Made by a program: the position numbers and the translations under genes
Source of the DNA: Kangiellaceae bacterium
GTDB lineage: Bacteria; Pseudomonadota; Gammaproteobacteria; Enterobacterales; Kangiellaceae
Direction: 5' to 3'
DNA length: 11,640 bases
Assembly: GCA_030590405.1 (NCBI GenBank)
Contig: JAUUYO010000098.1
Location: 1-11,640 of the forward strand
The notes under the pieces: generated by a model
What the model was told of the DNA's origin: nothing
The model's input: the letters and a program-made list of their open reading frames with translations, nothing else
The model's database searches: none
Shown: positions 1 through 7,158 of the stretch, piece after piece
How positions within the stretch are numbered: position 1 is the first letter of the stretch
How the letters are laid out: each line of letters starts with the position of its first letter

Positions 1-2229
1 CAAGATATTACTGTTGTGACCAATATCATGGAGTCGCGATTATTGATTGGCGAAAAAACGCTTTTTGATTCACTGATTGTAAAAACCGCGCCCAATAAAA
101 TATGGAAACCAATCGATTTCTTCAACGCAAAATCGGAAGAAAAAGAACAGCGCTACGAAAAATATAAGAGCTCATCCTACGATTTAGAACCCAATGTAAA
201 ATCCAGCCCTGGCGGCTTAAGAGATTTGCAAACAGTCGTCTGGATCGCTCAGAGATGTTTTTATCCAAAATCTTTGGAGCAACTCATTCATCAAGGAATG
301 ATCACAAAAAAAGAATATTACTCACTGGTAAAGTGTCAACTTTTTATTTGGAGAGTCCGCTTCGCACTACATCTTGTTTCAGGTAAATACGAAGACCGGT
401 TGTTATTTGATCATCAAAAAAATACCGCCGCCTCTATGGGATTTGAAGACAGCGAAAATATCCTGGCGGTCGAAAAGATGATGAAAAAATATTATCGCAG
501 TGTGCGGGTTGTGCGAAATATTAGTGACATACTTTTGCAGGCAATCGAAGAAAGCTTGACCAGTTCGACGATTTCAAGCAAAACAATACCGATTGATGAG
601 AACTACTCACTGGTTAATCAACGGGTGAGCGCCAATGACCTTGCAATCTTTAAAAAAGATCCCAGCCAGTTGTTAAAGGTGTTTCACGTCGTAGCTCAAA
701 ATGAAGGCGTTCGAGGCATAGATGCTGATACCTCCCGAGCGATACGCGCGATGCGAAATGGAATCAATCAGAATTTTATTGACAATCCTAAACACAAAAC
801 GCTTTTTATCGATTTTTGGCGGATCCACCATACCTCATCACAAGCGATGTTTCTGATGAAACGTAGTGGTGTTCTATCTGATTATCTGCCGGTATTTCGA
901 AGAATATCAGGCCAGATGCAATATGATATGTTTCATAGTTATACAGTTGATGAACACACGTTATTATTGTTGAAATTTTTAATGCGTTTTAATCATGCCG
1001 AAAAATCCAAAGCCTATCCCTTATGCCATGAAATAATGTCGAAACAATCCAAACCAGAAATTATTTATTTGGCCGGACTTTTTCACGATATCGGAAAAGG
1101 CCGTGGCGGTGATCACAGTGAAATTGGCGCACAAGAAGCTTTAGAGTTTTGCAAAAAACATAACCTCCCGAAAGCCGATAGCGAATTAATTAGCTGGCTG
1201 GTCGCCAATCATTTGTTAATGTCAATCATTGCCCAGAAACGAGATACTTCCGATCCAAAAGTCATCAAGAATTTTGGCGATCTGGTTGCGACGCCGGAGC
1301 GACTCGAACTGCTTTATATCTTAACGGTAGCTGACATCAGGGCGACCAGTCGCACCTTATGGAACTCTTGGAAAGATTCGTTATTAAAGGAACTGACAAT
1401 TACCACTCTTGCTTACTTAAGCAATCAAAAAATCAGGCAATTTGAGCCTTGGCAAGATACCAGGCAAGCTGCTTTAGATATCTTAATAGACAAGAACATC
1501 AAAGTCGAAGATATTGAACACTACTGGCAGTATTTGGATAAATCCTATTTTACAAAAAATCCAGCTAAAACCATTGCCTGGCATAGCCAGTGCATTATTG
1601 AACAAATTGACCGAGCTAATTTATCCAGCCCACAGACCGTTGCTGCTATTCGTAAGAGACTTGATGGGGGTGGTATCGAGATCTTTATTTATAGCAAAGA
1701 CATTGACGATTTGTTTGCCAGTTTAACCGCAACATTTGCCCAACATGGACTCAATGTTCAAGGTGCCAGCATTTATACGGACAAAAATGGCTATTGTTAT
1801 GATAGTTTTTTCACTCTCGATAATACCGGCAGACCAGAGATCAGTCGCACTGAACAACAAAGATTACAACAATCATTAAAACGAAATATTGAAGCGCCTG
1901 ATTCGACCAAAATTCCCATTCAAAAGCGCATGCCGCGTCAGTTTAAACACTTTGATGTTAATACCGAAATAGTATTTTCTAACGACGAGTATAGCCATTA
2001 TACTCGCCTTGATATTATCGCAGGAGATCAACCAGGTTTGCTTGCATTATTAGCCCAGGCTTTCAAACAATGTGATGTACGCTTGCATGATGCACGTATT
2101 ACCACACTCGGCGAAAAAGTTGAGGATACCTTTATCATCAGTCACAAAAACAATACGGCGATAGACACACCTCAAGAACGACTGGATATAAAACAGGCGA
2201 TCAACCAAAAATTAGCCAATAGAGATTAA
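1..2229 (+). CDS. glnD: Bifunctional uridylyltransferase/uridylyl-removing enzyme GlnD, 5' partial
   Basis: GlnD adds UMP to PII signalling proteins when glutamine is low and removes it when glutamine is high, thereby controlling glutamine synthetase and the NtrBC response. The reading frame is open from base 1, so the gene begins outside the window. The first visible residues (QDITVVTNIMESRLLIG) match E. coli GlnD from about residue 155. The N-terminal nucleotidyltransferase active site (GGYGRGELHPLSDVD in E. coli) therefore lies upstream, and the in-frame GTG at 16 is not the true start. Visible here are SSPGGLRD, the HD-domain signature FHDIGKGRGGDH (His-Asp at nt 1084-1089), which carries the uridylyl-removing activity, and two C-terminal ACT domains that bind glutamine (about nt 1660-1850 and 1995-2200). 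The C-terminus has the usual extent. It lies 18 nt upstream of dapD, a common gammaproteobacterial neighbour. Family assignment is firm. Confidence 0.96.
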   Translation, partial: QDITVVTNIMESRLLIGEKTLFDSLIVKTAPNKIWKPIDFFNAKSEEKEQRYEKYKSSSYDLEPNVKSSPGGLRDLQTVVWIAQRCFYPKSLEQLIHQGMITKKEYYSLVKCQLFIWRVRFALHLVSGKYEDRLLFDHQKNTAASMGFEDSENILAVEKMMKKYYRSVRVVRNISDILLQAIEESLTSSTISSKTIPIDENYSLVNQRVSANDLAIFKKDPSQLLKVFHVVAQNEGVRGIDADTSRAIRAMRNGINQNFIDNPKHKTLFIDFWRIHHTSSQAMFLMKRSGVLSDYLPVFRRISGQMQYDMFHSYTVDEHTLLLLKFLMRFNHAEKSKAYPLCHEIMSKQSKPEIIYLAGLFHDIGKGRGGDHSEIGAQEALEFCKKHNLPKADSELISWLVANHLLMSIIAQKRDTSDPKVIKNFGDLVATPERLELLYILTVADIRATSRTLWNSWKDSLLKELTITTLAYLSNQKIRQFEPWQDTRQAALDILIDKNIKVEDIEHYWQYLDKSYFTKNPAKTIAWHSQCIIEQIDRANLSSPQTVAAIRKRLDGGGIEIFIYSKDIDDLFASLTATFAQHGLNVQGASIYTDKNGYCYDSFFTLDNTGRPEISRTEQQRLQQSLKRNIEAPDSTKIPIQKRMPRQFKHFDVNTEIVFSNDEYSHYTRLDIIAGDQPGLLALLAQAFKQCDVRLHDARITTLGEKVEDTFIISHKNNTAIDTPQERLDIKQAINQKLANRD

Positions 2230-2247
2230 TTAAAAGGTTTACCAATA

Positions 2248-3069
2248 ATGAAAAATATACAATCGATCATCGAGCAGGCATTTGAAAATCGCCAACAAAT
2301 CCAACCGGACAATGTTTCCGATGAGGTTTATGCCGCAGTGACCCAAACTCTGGAAAAACTCGACAATGGCACACTGAGAGTCGCCGAACCAACCGCCGAT
2401 GGTTGGAAAGTAAACGAATGGGCAAAAAAAGCCGTATTACTCTCTTTTAGAATTCGAGACAACCAGAAAATTGATGCCGGGCACACCGCTTATTTTGACA
2501 AGGTTCCTCTAAAATATGCCAACACTAGCGAACAGCAATTTAACCAAATGGGCGTTCGCGTAGTGCCTCAAGCGATTGTTAGAAATGGCTGTTTTGTTAA
2601 CAAGAACGTGGTGCTGATGCCAAGCTACGTTAATATCGGGGCGTATATCGATGAAGGCACCATGGTCGACACCTGGGCAACGGTGGGGTCTTGCGCTCAA
2701 ATCGGTAAAAATGTTCACTTATCTGGCGGCGTCGGGATCGGTGGAGTATTAGAGCCACTGCAAGCGAGTCCGACGATCATTGAAGATAACTGTTTTATCG
2801 GTGCAAGAAGTGAGATTGTTGAAGGCGTGATCGTGGAAAAAGGATCGGTTATTTCAATGGGAGTGTTTATCGGTCAGAGTACTAAAATATTTAATCGTGC
2901 AACTGGTGAGATAACTTATGGTAGAGTACCGGCAGGTTCCGTCGTTGTCTCTGGCAGTTTGCCCTCCGAAAATGGCAATTATAGTTTATATTGTGCAGTT
3001 ATTGTTAAACAGGTGGATGAAAAAACTCGCTCAAAGACTTCGATCAATGACTTGTTGAGAATGGATTGA
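2248..3069 (+). CDS. dapD: 2,3,4,5-tetrahydropyridine-2,6-dicarboxylate N-succinyltransferase DapD
   Basis: DapD transfers succinyl from succinyl-CoA to tetrahydrodipicolinate, the step that commits the succinylase branch to meso-diaminopimelate and lysine. The cytoplasmic enzyme is a trimer of left-handed beta-helix subunits. The 273-aa length is nearly that of E. coli DapD (274). An alpha-helical N-terminal domain (about 1-100, including NEWAKKAVLLSFRI) is followed by hexapeptide turns from about residue 105 (NGCFVNKNVVLMPSYVNIG, then DTWATVGSCAQIGKNVHL) and by the family segment SGGVGIGGVLEPLQA. The C-terminal end KTSINDLLR is also typical. The ATG is preceded by AAAGG at 2232-2236. It follows glnD after 18 nt and is probably cotranscribed. 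Its TGA stop lies inside a promoter-like sequence for the next gene. Nothing is missing. Confidence 0.97.
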   Translation: MKNIQSIIEQAFENRQQIQPDNVSDEVYAAVTQTLEKLDNGTLRVAEPTADGWKVNEWAKKAVLLSFRIRDNQKIDAGHTAYFDKVPLKYANTSEQQFNQMGVRVVPQAIVRNGCFVNKNVVLMPSYVNIGAYIDEGTMVDTWATVGSCAQIGKNVHLSGGVGIGGVLEPLQASPTIIEDNCFIGARSEIVEGVIVEKGSVISMGVFIGQSTKIFNRATGEITYGRVPAGSVVVSGSLPSENGNYSLYCAVIVKQVDEKTRSKTSINDLLRMD

Positions 3070-3094
3070 CAGCTTCAAAATCAAACTATATAAA
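3066..3094 (+). promoter_or_regulatory. Strong sigma70-like promoter for yffB-dapE, overlapping the dapD stop
   Basis: A perfect -35 hexamer TTGACA (3066-3071) is followed after exactly 17 nt by TATAAA (3089-3094), five of six matches to TATAAT. Transcription would start near 3101, giving a leader of about 86 nt before yffB. The -35 box contains the dapD stop codon (3067-3069), so the promoter is packed against the end of the upstream gene. The assignment rests on consensus match only. Confidence 0.65.
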
Positions 3095-3124
3095 TCCGGT
3101 GGATTACGAGCAAAAAACGCTCTA

Positions 3125-3169
3125 CAGCAATTCATCCTACAACAATTCATCCTTCAACAATTCACACTA
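3125..3169 (+). repeat. Three 15-nt tandem repeats in the yffB leader
   Basis: Units at 3125-3139, 3140-3154 and 3155-3169 follow the pattern CAACAATTCATCCTA with one or two changes each. A partial fourth unit (CAACA) runs into the ribosome binding site AAAGGA at 3174-3179. Just upstream are two small inverted repeats, AATCC-GGT-GGATT (3093-3105) and GAGC-AAAAAAC-GCTC (3108-3122). The block is non-coding and would lie in the 5' leader of the predicted transcript. It may be simple slippage-generated DNA or may affect translation; the sequence does not decide. Confidence 0.8.
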
Positions 3170-3186
3170 CAACAAAGGATCAACTG

Positions 3187-3540
3187 ATGTCACATGAGGT
3201 ACATTTATACGGTATTAAAAATTGCGATACCGTTCGAAAATCGCTCAAATGGCTAGCAGAAAAACAAATAGATTGTGTCTTTCATGATTTGAAAAAAGAA
3301 ACCTTGCCTGCTGAATTGATCAGCGAATGGCTGGAACAAGTCGATAAAGACAAACTGATCAATAAACGCGGATTAACCTGGAGAAAAACCCCCAGTGAAG
3401 ATAAGTTATTAAACGATGATGCTGCGGTGATTAAATTAATCCAGACCTATCCAACAGTGGTCAAACGGCCCGTCATGTTTAATGGAGAGTTCTGGTCAGT
3501 CGGTTTTAAACCGGATGACTGGGATCATCTCTTTTTATAA
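3187..3540 (+). CDS. yffB: ArsC/Spx-family reductase-like protein YffB
   Basis: This 117-aa thioredoxin-fold protein belongs to the ArsC/Spx superfamily and closely resembles E. coli YffB. The family has been linked to glutathione-dependent thiol chemistry, but its cellular substrate is not established and it should not be read as an arsenate reductase. The N-terminus LYGIKNCDTVRKSLKWL carries the catalytic-position Cys13 with an Arg four residues on. Further family marks are RGLTWRK (61-67) and KRP (93-95), where ArsC enzymes hold a substrate-binding arginine. A good ribosome binding site (AAAGGA, 3174-3179) sits 7 nt before the ATG. It lies 16 nt upstream of dapE, the same gene pair as in E. 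coli and many relatives, and both are probably transcribed from the promoter at 3066-3094. Confidence 0.92.
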   Translation: MSHEVHLYGIKNCDTVRKSLKWLAEKQIDCVFHDLKKETLPAELISEWLEQVDKDKLINKRGLTWRKTPSEDKLLNDDAAVIKLIQTYPTVVKRPVMFNGEFWSVGFKPDDWDHLFL

Positions 3541-3556
3541 AAGTAACTGATATAAA

Positions 3557-4711
3557 ATGACATCCACTACACTAGACATCGCAAAGGAGCTGATTGCAAG
3601 GCAATCAGTCACGCCTGAGGATGCAGATTGTCAAAAAACCATTCAAGCTTTGCTAGCGGACTCTAATTTCTATTTTGAAGAGATGAATTTTGCTGACACT
3701 AAAAATCTTTGGGCGATCAGTCCTTCGCCTGGAAGCAAAAATGATACAGGACCCGTTTTTTTATTTGCCGGTCATACAGATGTAGTGCCTCCGGGAAATT
3801 TAGATAAATGGAATTCACCACCTTTTGAACCTACCATAAAAAATGGCGTACTATTTGGTCGTGGCGCAGCCGATATGAAAGGCTCAATTGCGGCGATGAT
3901 TAGTGCGACCAATCGATTTATTAAAAATAATCCGGCTCATCAAGGGAGCATTGCTTTTCTGATCACCAGTGATGAAGAAGGTCCATTTATCAATGGTACT
4001 ATTAAGGTCATCGAAGAGTTACAAAAAAGAAAACAAAGGATCGATTATGCATTGGTTGGTGAACCATCATCAACCGCTGAGCTAGGCGACGTGATCAAAA
4101 TAGGTCGGCGAGGTTCACTCACAGGCTGGTTAAAAATTCACGGTATTCAGGGCCATGTAGCTTATCCACACCTCGCTGAAAATGCGATCCATACCGCCGC
4201 TTATTTTTTAGAAGAAGTTACCAAAATAGAGTGGGATAAAGGCAATGAAAACTTTCCGCCCACCAGCCTGCAAATAACTAATATTAAAGCAGGAGAAGCA
4301 AGTAATGTTATTCCCGGTGAAATTGATATTGAATTTAATTTTCGATTTTCCACAGAGTTCACCGCGATGCAATTAAGAGATCGCATGACCACTTTTGTCA
4401 ATAAGCATTGTAAAAATTCGGATCTGGAATGGAAGCTTAATGGCGAGCCTTTTATTACCGAATCGCTGCAATTGATCAACGCCACCAGTGATGCCATCAT
4501 GAAAGTTTGCGGCATCGAAACCTCTAAACAAACCAGCGGCGGCACTTCGGATGGTAGATTTATTGCGAAAACCGGCGCGCAAATTGTTGAGCTTGGCCCT
4601 ATCAATAGCAGCATTCATCAAGTCAATGAGTTTGTCAGTGTTGAGGATTTAGATAGATTGTCTGATATCTACTACCAGATACTGGTCAACCTTTTGGCGA
4701 CCTCAGAATGA
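3557..4711 (+). CDS. dapE: Succinyl-diaminopimelate desuccinylase DapE
   Basis: DapE hydrolyses N-succinyl-LL-diaminopimelate to LL-diaminopimelate and succinate, the step that removes the protecting group introduced by DapD. It is a cytoplasmic dinuclear zinc hydrolase of the M20 family. The 384-aa protein keeps all expected active-site elements: GHTDVVPPG (His73 and Asp75), GRGAADMKG (Asp106 as bridging ligand), SDEEGP (Glu140 as general base, Glu141 as ligand), GEPSS (Glu169) and HQVNE near the C-terminus (His354). The dimerisation domain (about 180-295) begins at RRGSLTGWLKI. No clear Shine-Dalgarno precedes the ATG. Translation may depend partly on yffB, which ends 16 nt upstream. The stop overlaps the next gene's start as ATGA (4708-4711), which indicates translational coupling. 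Confidence 0.97.
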   Translation: MTSTTLDIAKELIARQSVTPEDADCQKTIQALLADSNFYFEEMNFADTKNLWAISPSPGSKNDTGPVFLFAGHTDVVPPGNLDKWNSPPFEPTIKNGVLFGRGAADMKGSIAAMISATNRFIKNNPAHQGSIAFLITSDEEGPFINGTIKVIEELQKRKQRIDYALVGEPSSTAELGDVIKIGRRGSLTGWLKIHGIQGHVAYPHLAENAIHTAAYFLEEVTKIEWDKGNENFPPTSLQITNIKAGEASNVIPGEIDIEFNFRFSTEFTAMQLRDRMTTFVNKHCKNSDLEWKLNGEPFITESLQLINATSDAIMKVCGIETSKQTSGGTSDGRFIAKTGAQIVELGPINSSIHQVNEFVSVEDLDRLSDIYYQILVNLLATSE

Positions 4712-5460
4712 ATTTGAGTTGGCAACAAGCCATTGGCATTGACCAGACATATCTGGTTGAGTGTCAGTCAGGCAGCAAGAATTACCTTATTCATCCATCA
4801 ATCCAGCCCGATTTGGCGCTTTTATTGTCAGCGGCTAAAAGTGATGATGTGCCAATCGCAACCATTAGCAGCTATCGTTCATTTGAACAGCAACTTTCCA
4901 TCTGGAATGAAAAATGGCAAGGCTACCGCCCAGTTTTTTCACGCCATGGTCGTCCCCTCAATATTACTCAAATGTCCGATATGGAAAAATACAAGGCTAT
5001 CAGTTTATGGTCTGCGCTCCCCGGATTAAGCCGTCACCATTGGGGGACAGATTTAGATATTTTTTCAGCTGATGCGATAAAAAAAGGTCACAAAGTAGAG
5101 CTTATTCCAGAAGAATTTGCGCTAACAGGCGTTTGTTGTGAACTGAATGACTGGTTAGATAAGAACTTAAGCAAGTACGGATTTTTTAGGCCATATCAAA
5201 ACTATCAGCAAGGCGTATCCGCTGAAGCCTGGCATATTTCGCATATCGCGATAAGTGAACAGATCCAGAAAGCTTTTCCCTTTAAGCAGTGTTCAGATTA
5301 TTTAGGGAAAAGTGATATCTGCTCGAGCCAGTTTATTGCTGATCGATTTGACCATTACTGTTCACAGTATTTTAACAATATCTGTCAGCCCCCCGTCATT
5401 GCGAGGAGGAACGACGCGGCAATCTCCCTAAGTGATACTGGCTCTAATCCAACCCAATGA
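4708..5460 (+). CDS. M15 family D-alanyl-D-alanine carboxypeptidase-like protein
   Basis: This is a zinc peptidase of the M15 (VanY/DdcY-like) family, whose members cleave D-Ala-D-Ala or related peptidoglycan peptide ends. Its motifs are SSYRSFEQQ (54-62), the zinc motif SxHxxGxxxD as SRHHWGTDLD (108-117, ligands His110 and Asp117), and EAWH (173-176, catalytic Glu173 and ligand His176). All catalytic residues are present. No signal peptide or membrane helix is visible, so its compartment is uncertain. The ATG overlaps the dapE stop, suggesting coupled expression and a link between DAP supply and wall turnover. Oddly, residues 230-250 (from PVIARRNDAAIS on) are encoded by the 32-nt repeat at 5395-5426 and following bases. 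The native C-terminus was probably replaced when the adjacent GIY-YIG element arrived. Exact substrate is unknown. Confidence 0.86.
   Translation: MNLSWQQAIGIDQTYLVECQSGSKNYLIHPSIQPDLALLLSAAKSDDVPIATISSYRSFEQQLSIWNEKWQGYRPVFSRHGRPLNITQMSDMEKYKAISLWSALPGLSRHHWGTDLDIFSADAIKKGHKVELIPEEFALTGVCCELNDWLDKNLSKYGFFRPYQNYQQGVSAEAWHISHIAISEQIQKAFPFKQCSDYLGKSDICSSQFIADRFDHYCSQYFNNICQPPVIARRNDAAISLSDTGSNPTQ
5395..5426 (+). repeat. Left 32-nt inverted repeat of the GIY-YIG unit
   Basis: It starts GTCATTGCGAGG and ends GCGGCAATCTC. It contains an imperfect internal hairpin, ATTGC pairing with GCAAT around a GA-rich middle, reminiscent of REP-type palindromic repeats. It is identical to the reverse complement of 5763-5794 over all 32 bases. 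It lies inside the M15 reading frame and is translated from codon 230 on. Confidence 0.93.
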
Positions 5461-5744
5461 ACCAATACTATATTTACATCTTAACCAATAAAAATAATAC
5501 CACTCTATATATCGGAGTAACAAACAACTTAATCCGAAGGATCTACGAACACAAGAACAAACTAGTCGATGGTTTTACAAAAAAATACAATCTAAATAAA
5601 CTGGTTTATTTTGAATCAACAACCGATGTAGAATCTGCAATAGTTCGAGAAAAACAATTAAAAGCGGGATCTCGAAAGAAAAAAGTTAAATTGATAGAAA
5701 AAGAAAATACTGACTGGCAAGATTTGTATGGGGAAATTTGTTAG
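5457..5744 (+). CDS. Small GIY-YIG nuclease domain protein
   Basis: This 95-aa protein is a stand-alone GIY-YIG nuclease domain of the YhbQ/UvrC-N-like small type, a metal-dependent DNA-cutting fold. The first strand has YYIYIL (Tyr5-Ile6-Tyr7 in place of GIY), and YIG falls at 18-20. The catalytic-type arginine is in NNLIRRIYEHK (Arg27), and the metal-binding glutamate is Glu65 in REKQLK. The C-terminus is lysine-rich (SRKKKVKLIEKE). The length is normal for the small family, so the gene appears intact. Its ATG overlaps the M15 stop as ATGA, so ribosomes leaving the M15 gene could start it; no strong Shine-Dalgarno is seen. It sits between perfect inverted 32-nt repeats, which suggests a mobile or repeat-spreading role rather than a housekeeping one. 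Its target is unknown. Confidence 0.88.
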   Translation: MNQYYIYILTNKNNTTLYIGVTNNLIRRIYEHKNKLVDGFTKKYNLNKLVYFESTTDVESAIVREKQLKAGSRKKKVKLIEKENTDWQDLYGEIC

Positions 5745-5762
5745 TTTAGTACCTCACTGTAA

Positions 5763-5794
5763 GAGATTGCCGCGTCGTTCCTCCTCGCAATGAC
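5763..5794 (-). repeat. Right 32-nt inverted repeat of the GIY-YIG unit
   Basis: On the minus strand this reads exactly as the left repeat (5395-5426), from GTCATTGCGAGG to GCGGCAATCTC. It begins 18 nt after the nuclease stop codon and is followed by the short leader of the next gene. In RNA the two copies could pair to enclose the whole nuclease gene in one large stem-loop. Confidence 0.93.
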
Positions 5795-5832
5795 ATGAAT
5801 AACCGAAAATTTTAATACCATAGGAGAAAAAC

Positions 5833-5991
5833 ATGTGGACCGCACTCATCATTATTGTTTTAGTTTTACTCTTTATTGTGGGCGGCATGATGACCTTATT
5901 AAAATCAAAAGACTTCAAAATCCCTGATGACTATGATAAATCAAAATCTGGTTTTGATGATGACGAAGATGATGAAAACTCAGGTTTCTAA
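5833..5991 (+). CDS. DUF2897-like single-pass membrane microprotein
   Basis: This 52-aa reading frame has a good ribosome binding site (AGGAGA, 5822-5827) 5 nt before its ATG. The translation has one hydrophobic helix at residues 2-23 (WTALIIIVLVLLFIVGGMM). A lysine patch (LLKSKDFKIP) follows, then a very acidic tail (DDYDKSKSGFDDDEDDENS). Helix, basic stretch and acidic tail fit the small DUF2897 family of gammaproteobacteria, whose function is unknown. The basic residues after the helix suggest a cytoplasmic tail. It lies 11 nt upstream of rlmG and could be cotranscribed with it. DUF2897 membership is from memory and should be treated as likely, not proven. Confidence 0.75.
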   Translation: MWTALIIIVLVLLFIVGGMMTLLKSKDFKIPDDYDKSKSGFDDDEDDENSGF

Positions 5992-6002
5992 ATAAAAATA
6001 AT

Positions 6003-7154
6003 ATGCTAAAAAAAATCATACCGCTTGAAAAAACTAAGCTTCAGCGATTCCCAATCACCAAAGATAAAACCCTTAAAGCATGGAATGCTGCCGACGAACA
6101 TTTGCTCGAATGGATAAATGAAAATCCCCTCAAGCAAGATGACAAATCACTTATCATCAACGATCAGTTTGGCGCATTGAGTTGTAGCTTAAGCGAATTC
6201 CAGCCTACTTATTGGACCGACTCTTACCTTTCTAAAACGGCTATTCAAAACAATCTAAACGCCAATTCGCTTAATCAAAAATTGCAGCATATCAATCAAT
6301 GCGAACAACAGCTTGCGGGTGGAATAAAATTTGACTGGGTCATCATTCGCATCCCAAAACATAATAGTTTATTGAGTTTTCAGTTAAAAAGTCTGCTGCC
6401 ATTTATTCATCGAGATACAGTCATACTGTCGGCTGGAATGAGTAAAGACATTCATAAATCCAATCTTAAACTATTTGAGTCAATTATCGGCAAAACCACT
6501 ACCTCTCTGGCCAAAAAAAAAGCTAGATTAATTTTTTCAAAGTTTGATCATTTAACCACTCAATCGCTCAATCAAAACCTGCTCATTGATTCGGCTTGTC
6601 AATTCCAAATCAAACAATCGGGACTTAATGTCATTGGATTACCCGGCGTCTTTTCGCGGGACAGTCTGGATATTGGATCCAATGTTTTATTACAGTACAT
6701 GCCTGAAACCAAAGCAAGTCAAAAACTGCTCGATCTCGGATGTGGTACTGGCGTGCTGGGCACTATTGCGGCGAAACAAAATCCAAAACTTGAAGTCACC
6801 TTTACCGACGAGTCCTGGTTGGCGGTTGAATCCGCTAAAATGACTTTTCAAGAAAACATCAGCCAAATACCGTTAACCAAAGTAACCGATGTGCTGGATG
6901 GCTTAACCAATAACCATTATGACCATATTCTGTGTAATCCCCCTTTTCACCAACAAAACGTGCAAACCTTATCGATCGCCAACCGGATGTTTAAAGAGTC
7001 GTCAAAAAAATTAAAAAATAGTGGTGAATTAAGAATCGTGGCCAATCGGCATTTAAAATACAAACCGATGCTTAACCAATATTTTTCTCAAGTGCAGGTG
7101 ATATCAAAAGATCCAAAGTTTGTGGTTTGGCTGGCGAAAAAACCGAAAAGATAA
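6003..7154 (+). CDS. rlmG: 23S rRNA (guanine-1835-N2)-methyltransferase RlmG
   Basis: RlmG transfers a methyl group from S-adenosylmethionine to N2 of G1835 of 23S rRNA. The 383-aa protein has the two-domain build of RlmG/RsmC enzymes. A degenerate N-terminal methyltransferase-like domain starts LQRFP and contains NDQFGALSC, the RlmG-type beginning, and includes AWNAADEHLL. The catalytic C-terminal domain has the SAM-binding loop DLGCGTG (244-250) and the N2-guanine motif NPPFHQQ (312-318), followed by VANRHL. The opening LQRFP...AWxAADE...NDxFGALSC and the ending KFVVWLAKKPKR match E. coli RlmG better than RsmC. The start codon lacks an obvious Shine-Dalgarno but lies 11 nt after the DUF2897-like gene, which may supply ribosomes. 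It is convergent with rimO. Confidence 0.92.
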   Translation: MLKKIIPLEKTKLQRFPITKDKTLKAWNAADEHLLEWINENPLKQDDKSLIINDQFGALSCSLSEFQPTYWTDSYLSKTAIQNNLNANSLNQKLQHINQCEQQLAGGIKFDWVIIRIPKHNSLLSFQLKSLLPFIHRDTVILSAGMSKDIHKSNLKLFESIIGKTTTSLAKKKARLIFSKFDHLTTQSLNQNLLIDSACQFQIKQSGLNVIGLPGVFSRDSLDIGSNVLLQYMPETKASQKLLDLGCGTGVLGTIAAKQNPKLEVTFTDESWLAVESAKMTFQENISQIPLTKVTDVLDGLTNNHYDHILCNPPFHQQNVQTLSIANRMFKESSKKLKNSGELRIVANRHLKYKPMLNQYFSQVQVISKDPKFVVWLAKKPKR

Positions 7155-7158
7155 AAAA

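Larger units (their letters stand above)
5395..5794. mobile_element. Putative 400-bp GIY-YIG element bounded by perfect inverted repeats
   Basis: A single small nuclease gene (5457-5744) lies between two 32-nt sequences that are exact reverse complements, at 5395-5426 and 5763-5794. Inside each repeat the flanks keep weaker similarity (AGTGATACT on the left, AGTGAGGTACT on the right when inverted), so the true ends may be longer. The unit interrupts an otherwise ordinary run from dapE to rlmG and supplies the C-terminus of the M15 gene. No transposase is present and no target duplication is evident. From general knowledge, repeats beginning GTCATTGCGAGG and ending GCAATCTC recur in many bacterial genomes, sometimes beside small GIY-YIG genes. 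That this unit moves by means of its nuclease is inference. Confidence 0.6.

Noticed and set aside
1514..1726. Frames inside glnD (1514-1726), dapD (2509-2718, minus), the M15 gene (4733-5029) and rlmG (6586-6843)
   Set aside because: All lie in alternative frames of intact conserved genes and show no domain or start signal.
3125..3169. Tandem 15-nt repeats considered as CRISPR
   Set aside because: The units are contiguous with no spacers and far too short, and no cas gene is present.
4201..4621. Two minus-strand frames within dapE (137 and 82 codons)
   Set aside because: They overlap each other and lie wholly antisense to a complete, conserved dapE. No ribosome binding sites or family features.
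5395..5794. The GIY-YIG unit as a classical insertion sequence
   Set aside because: There is no DDE or HUH transposase and no visible target-site duplication. It is described as a separate kind of putative element.
7155..7158. A bidirectional terminator between rlmG and rimO
   Set aside because: The gap is 4 nt and the adjacent A-run has no clear stem; any terminator would have to lie inside the coding ends.
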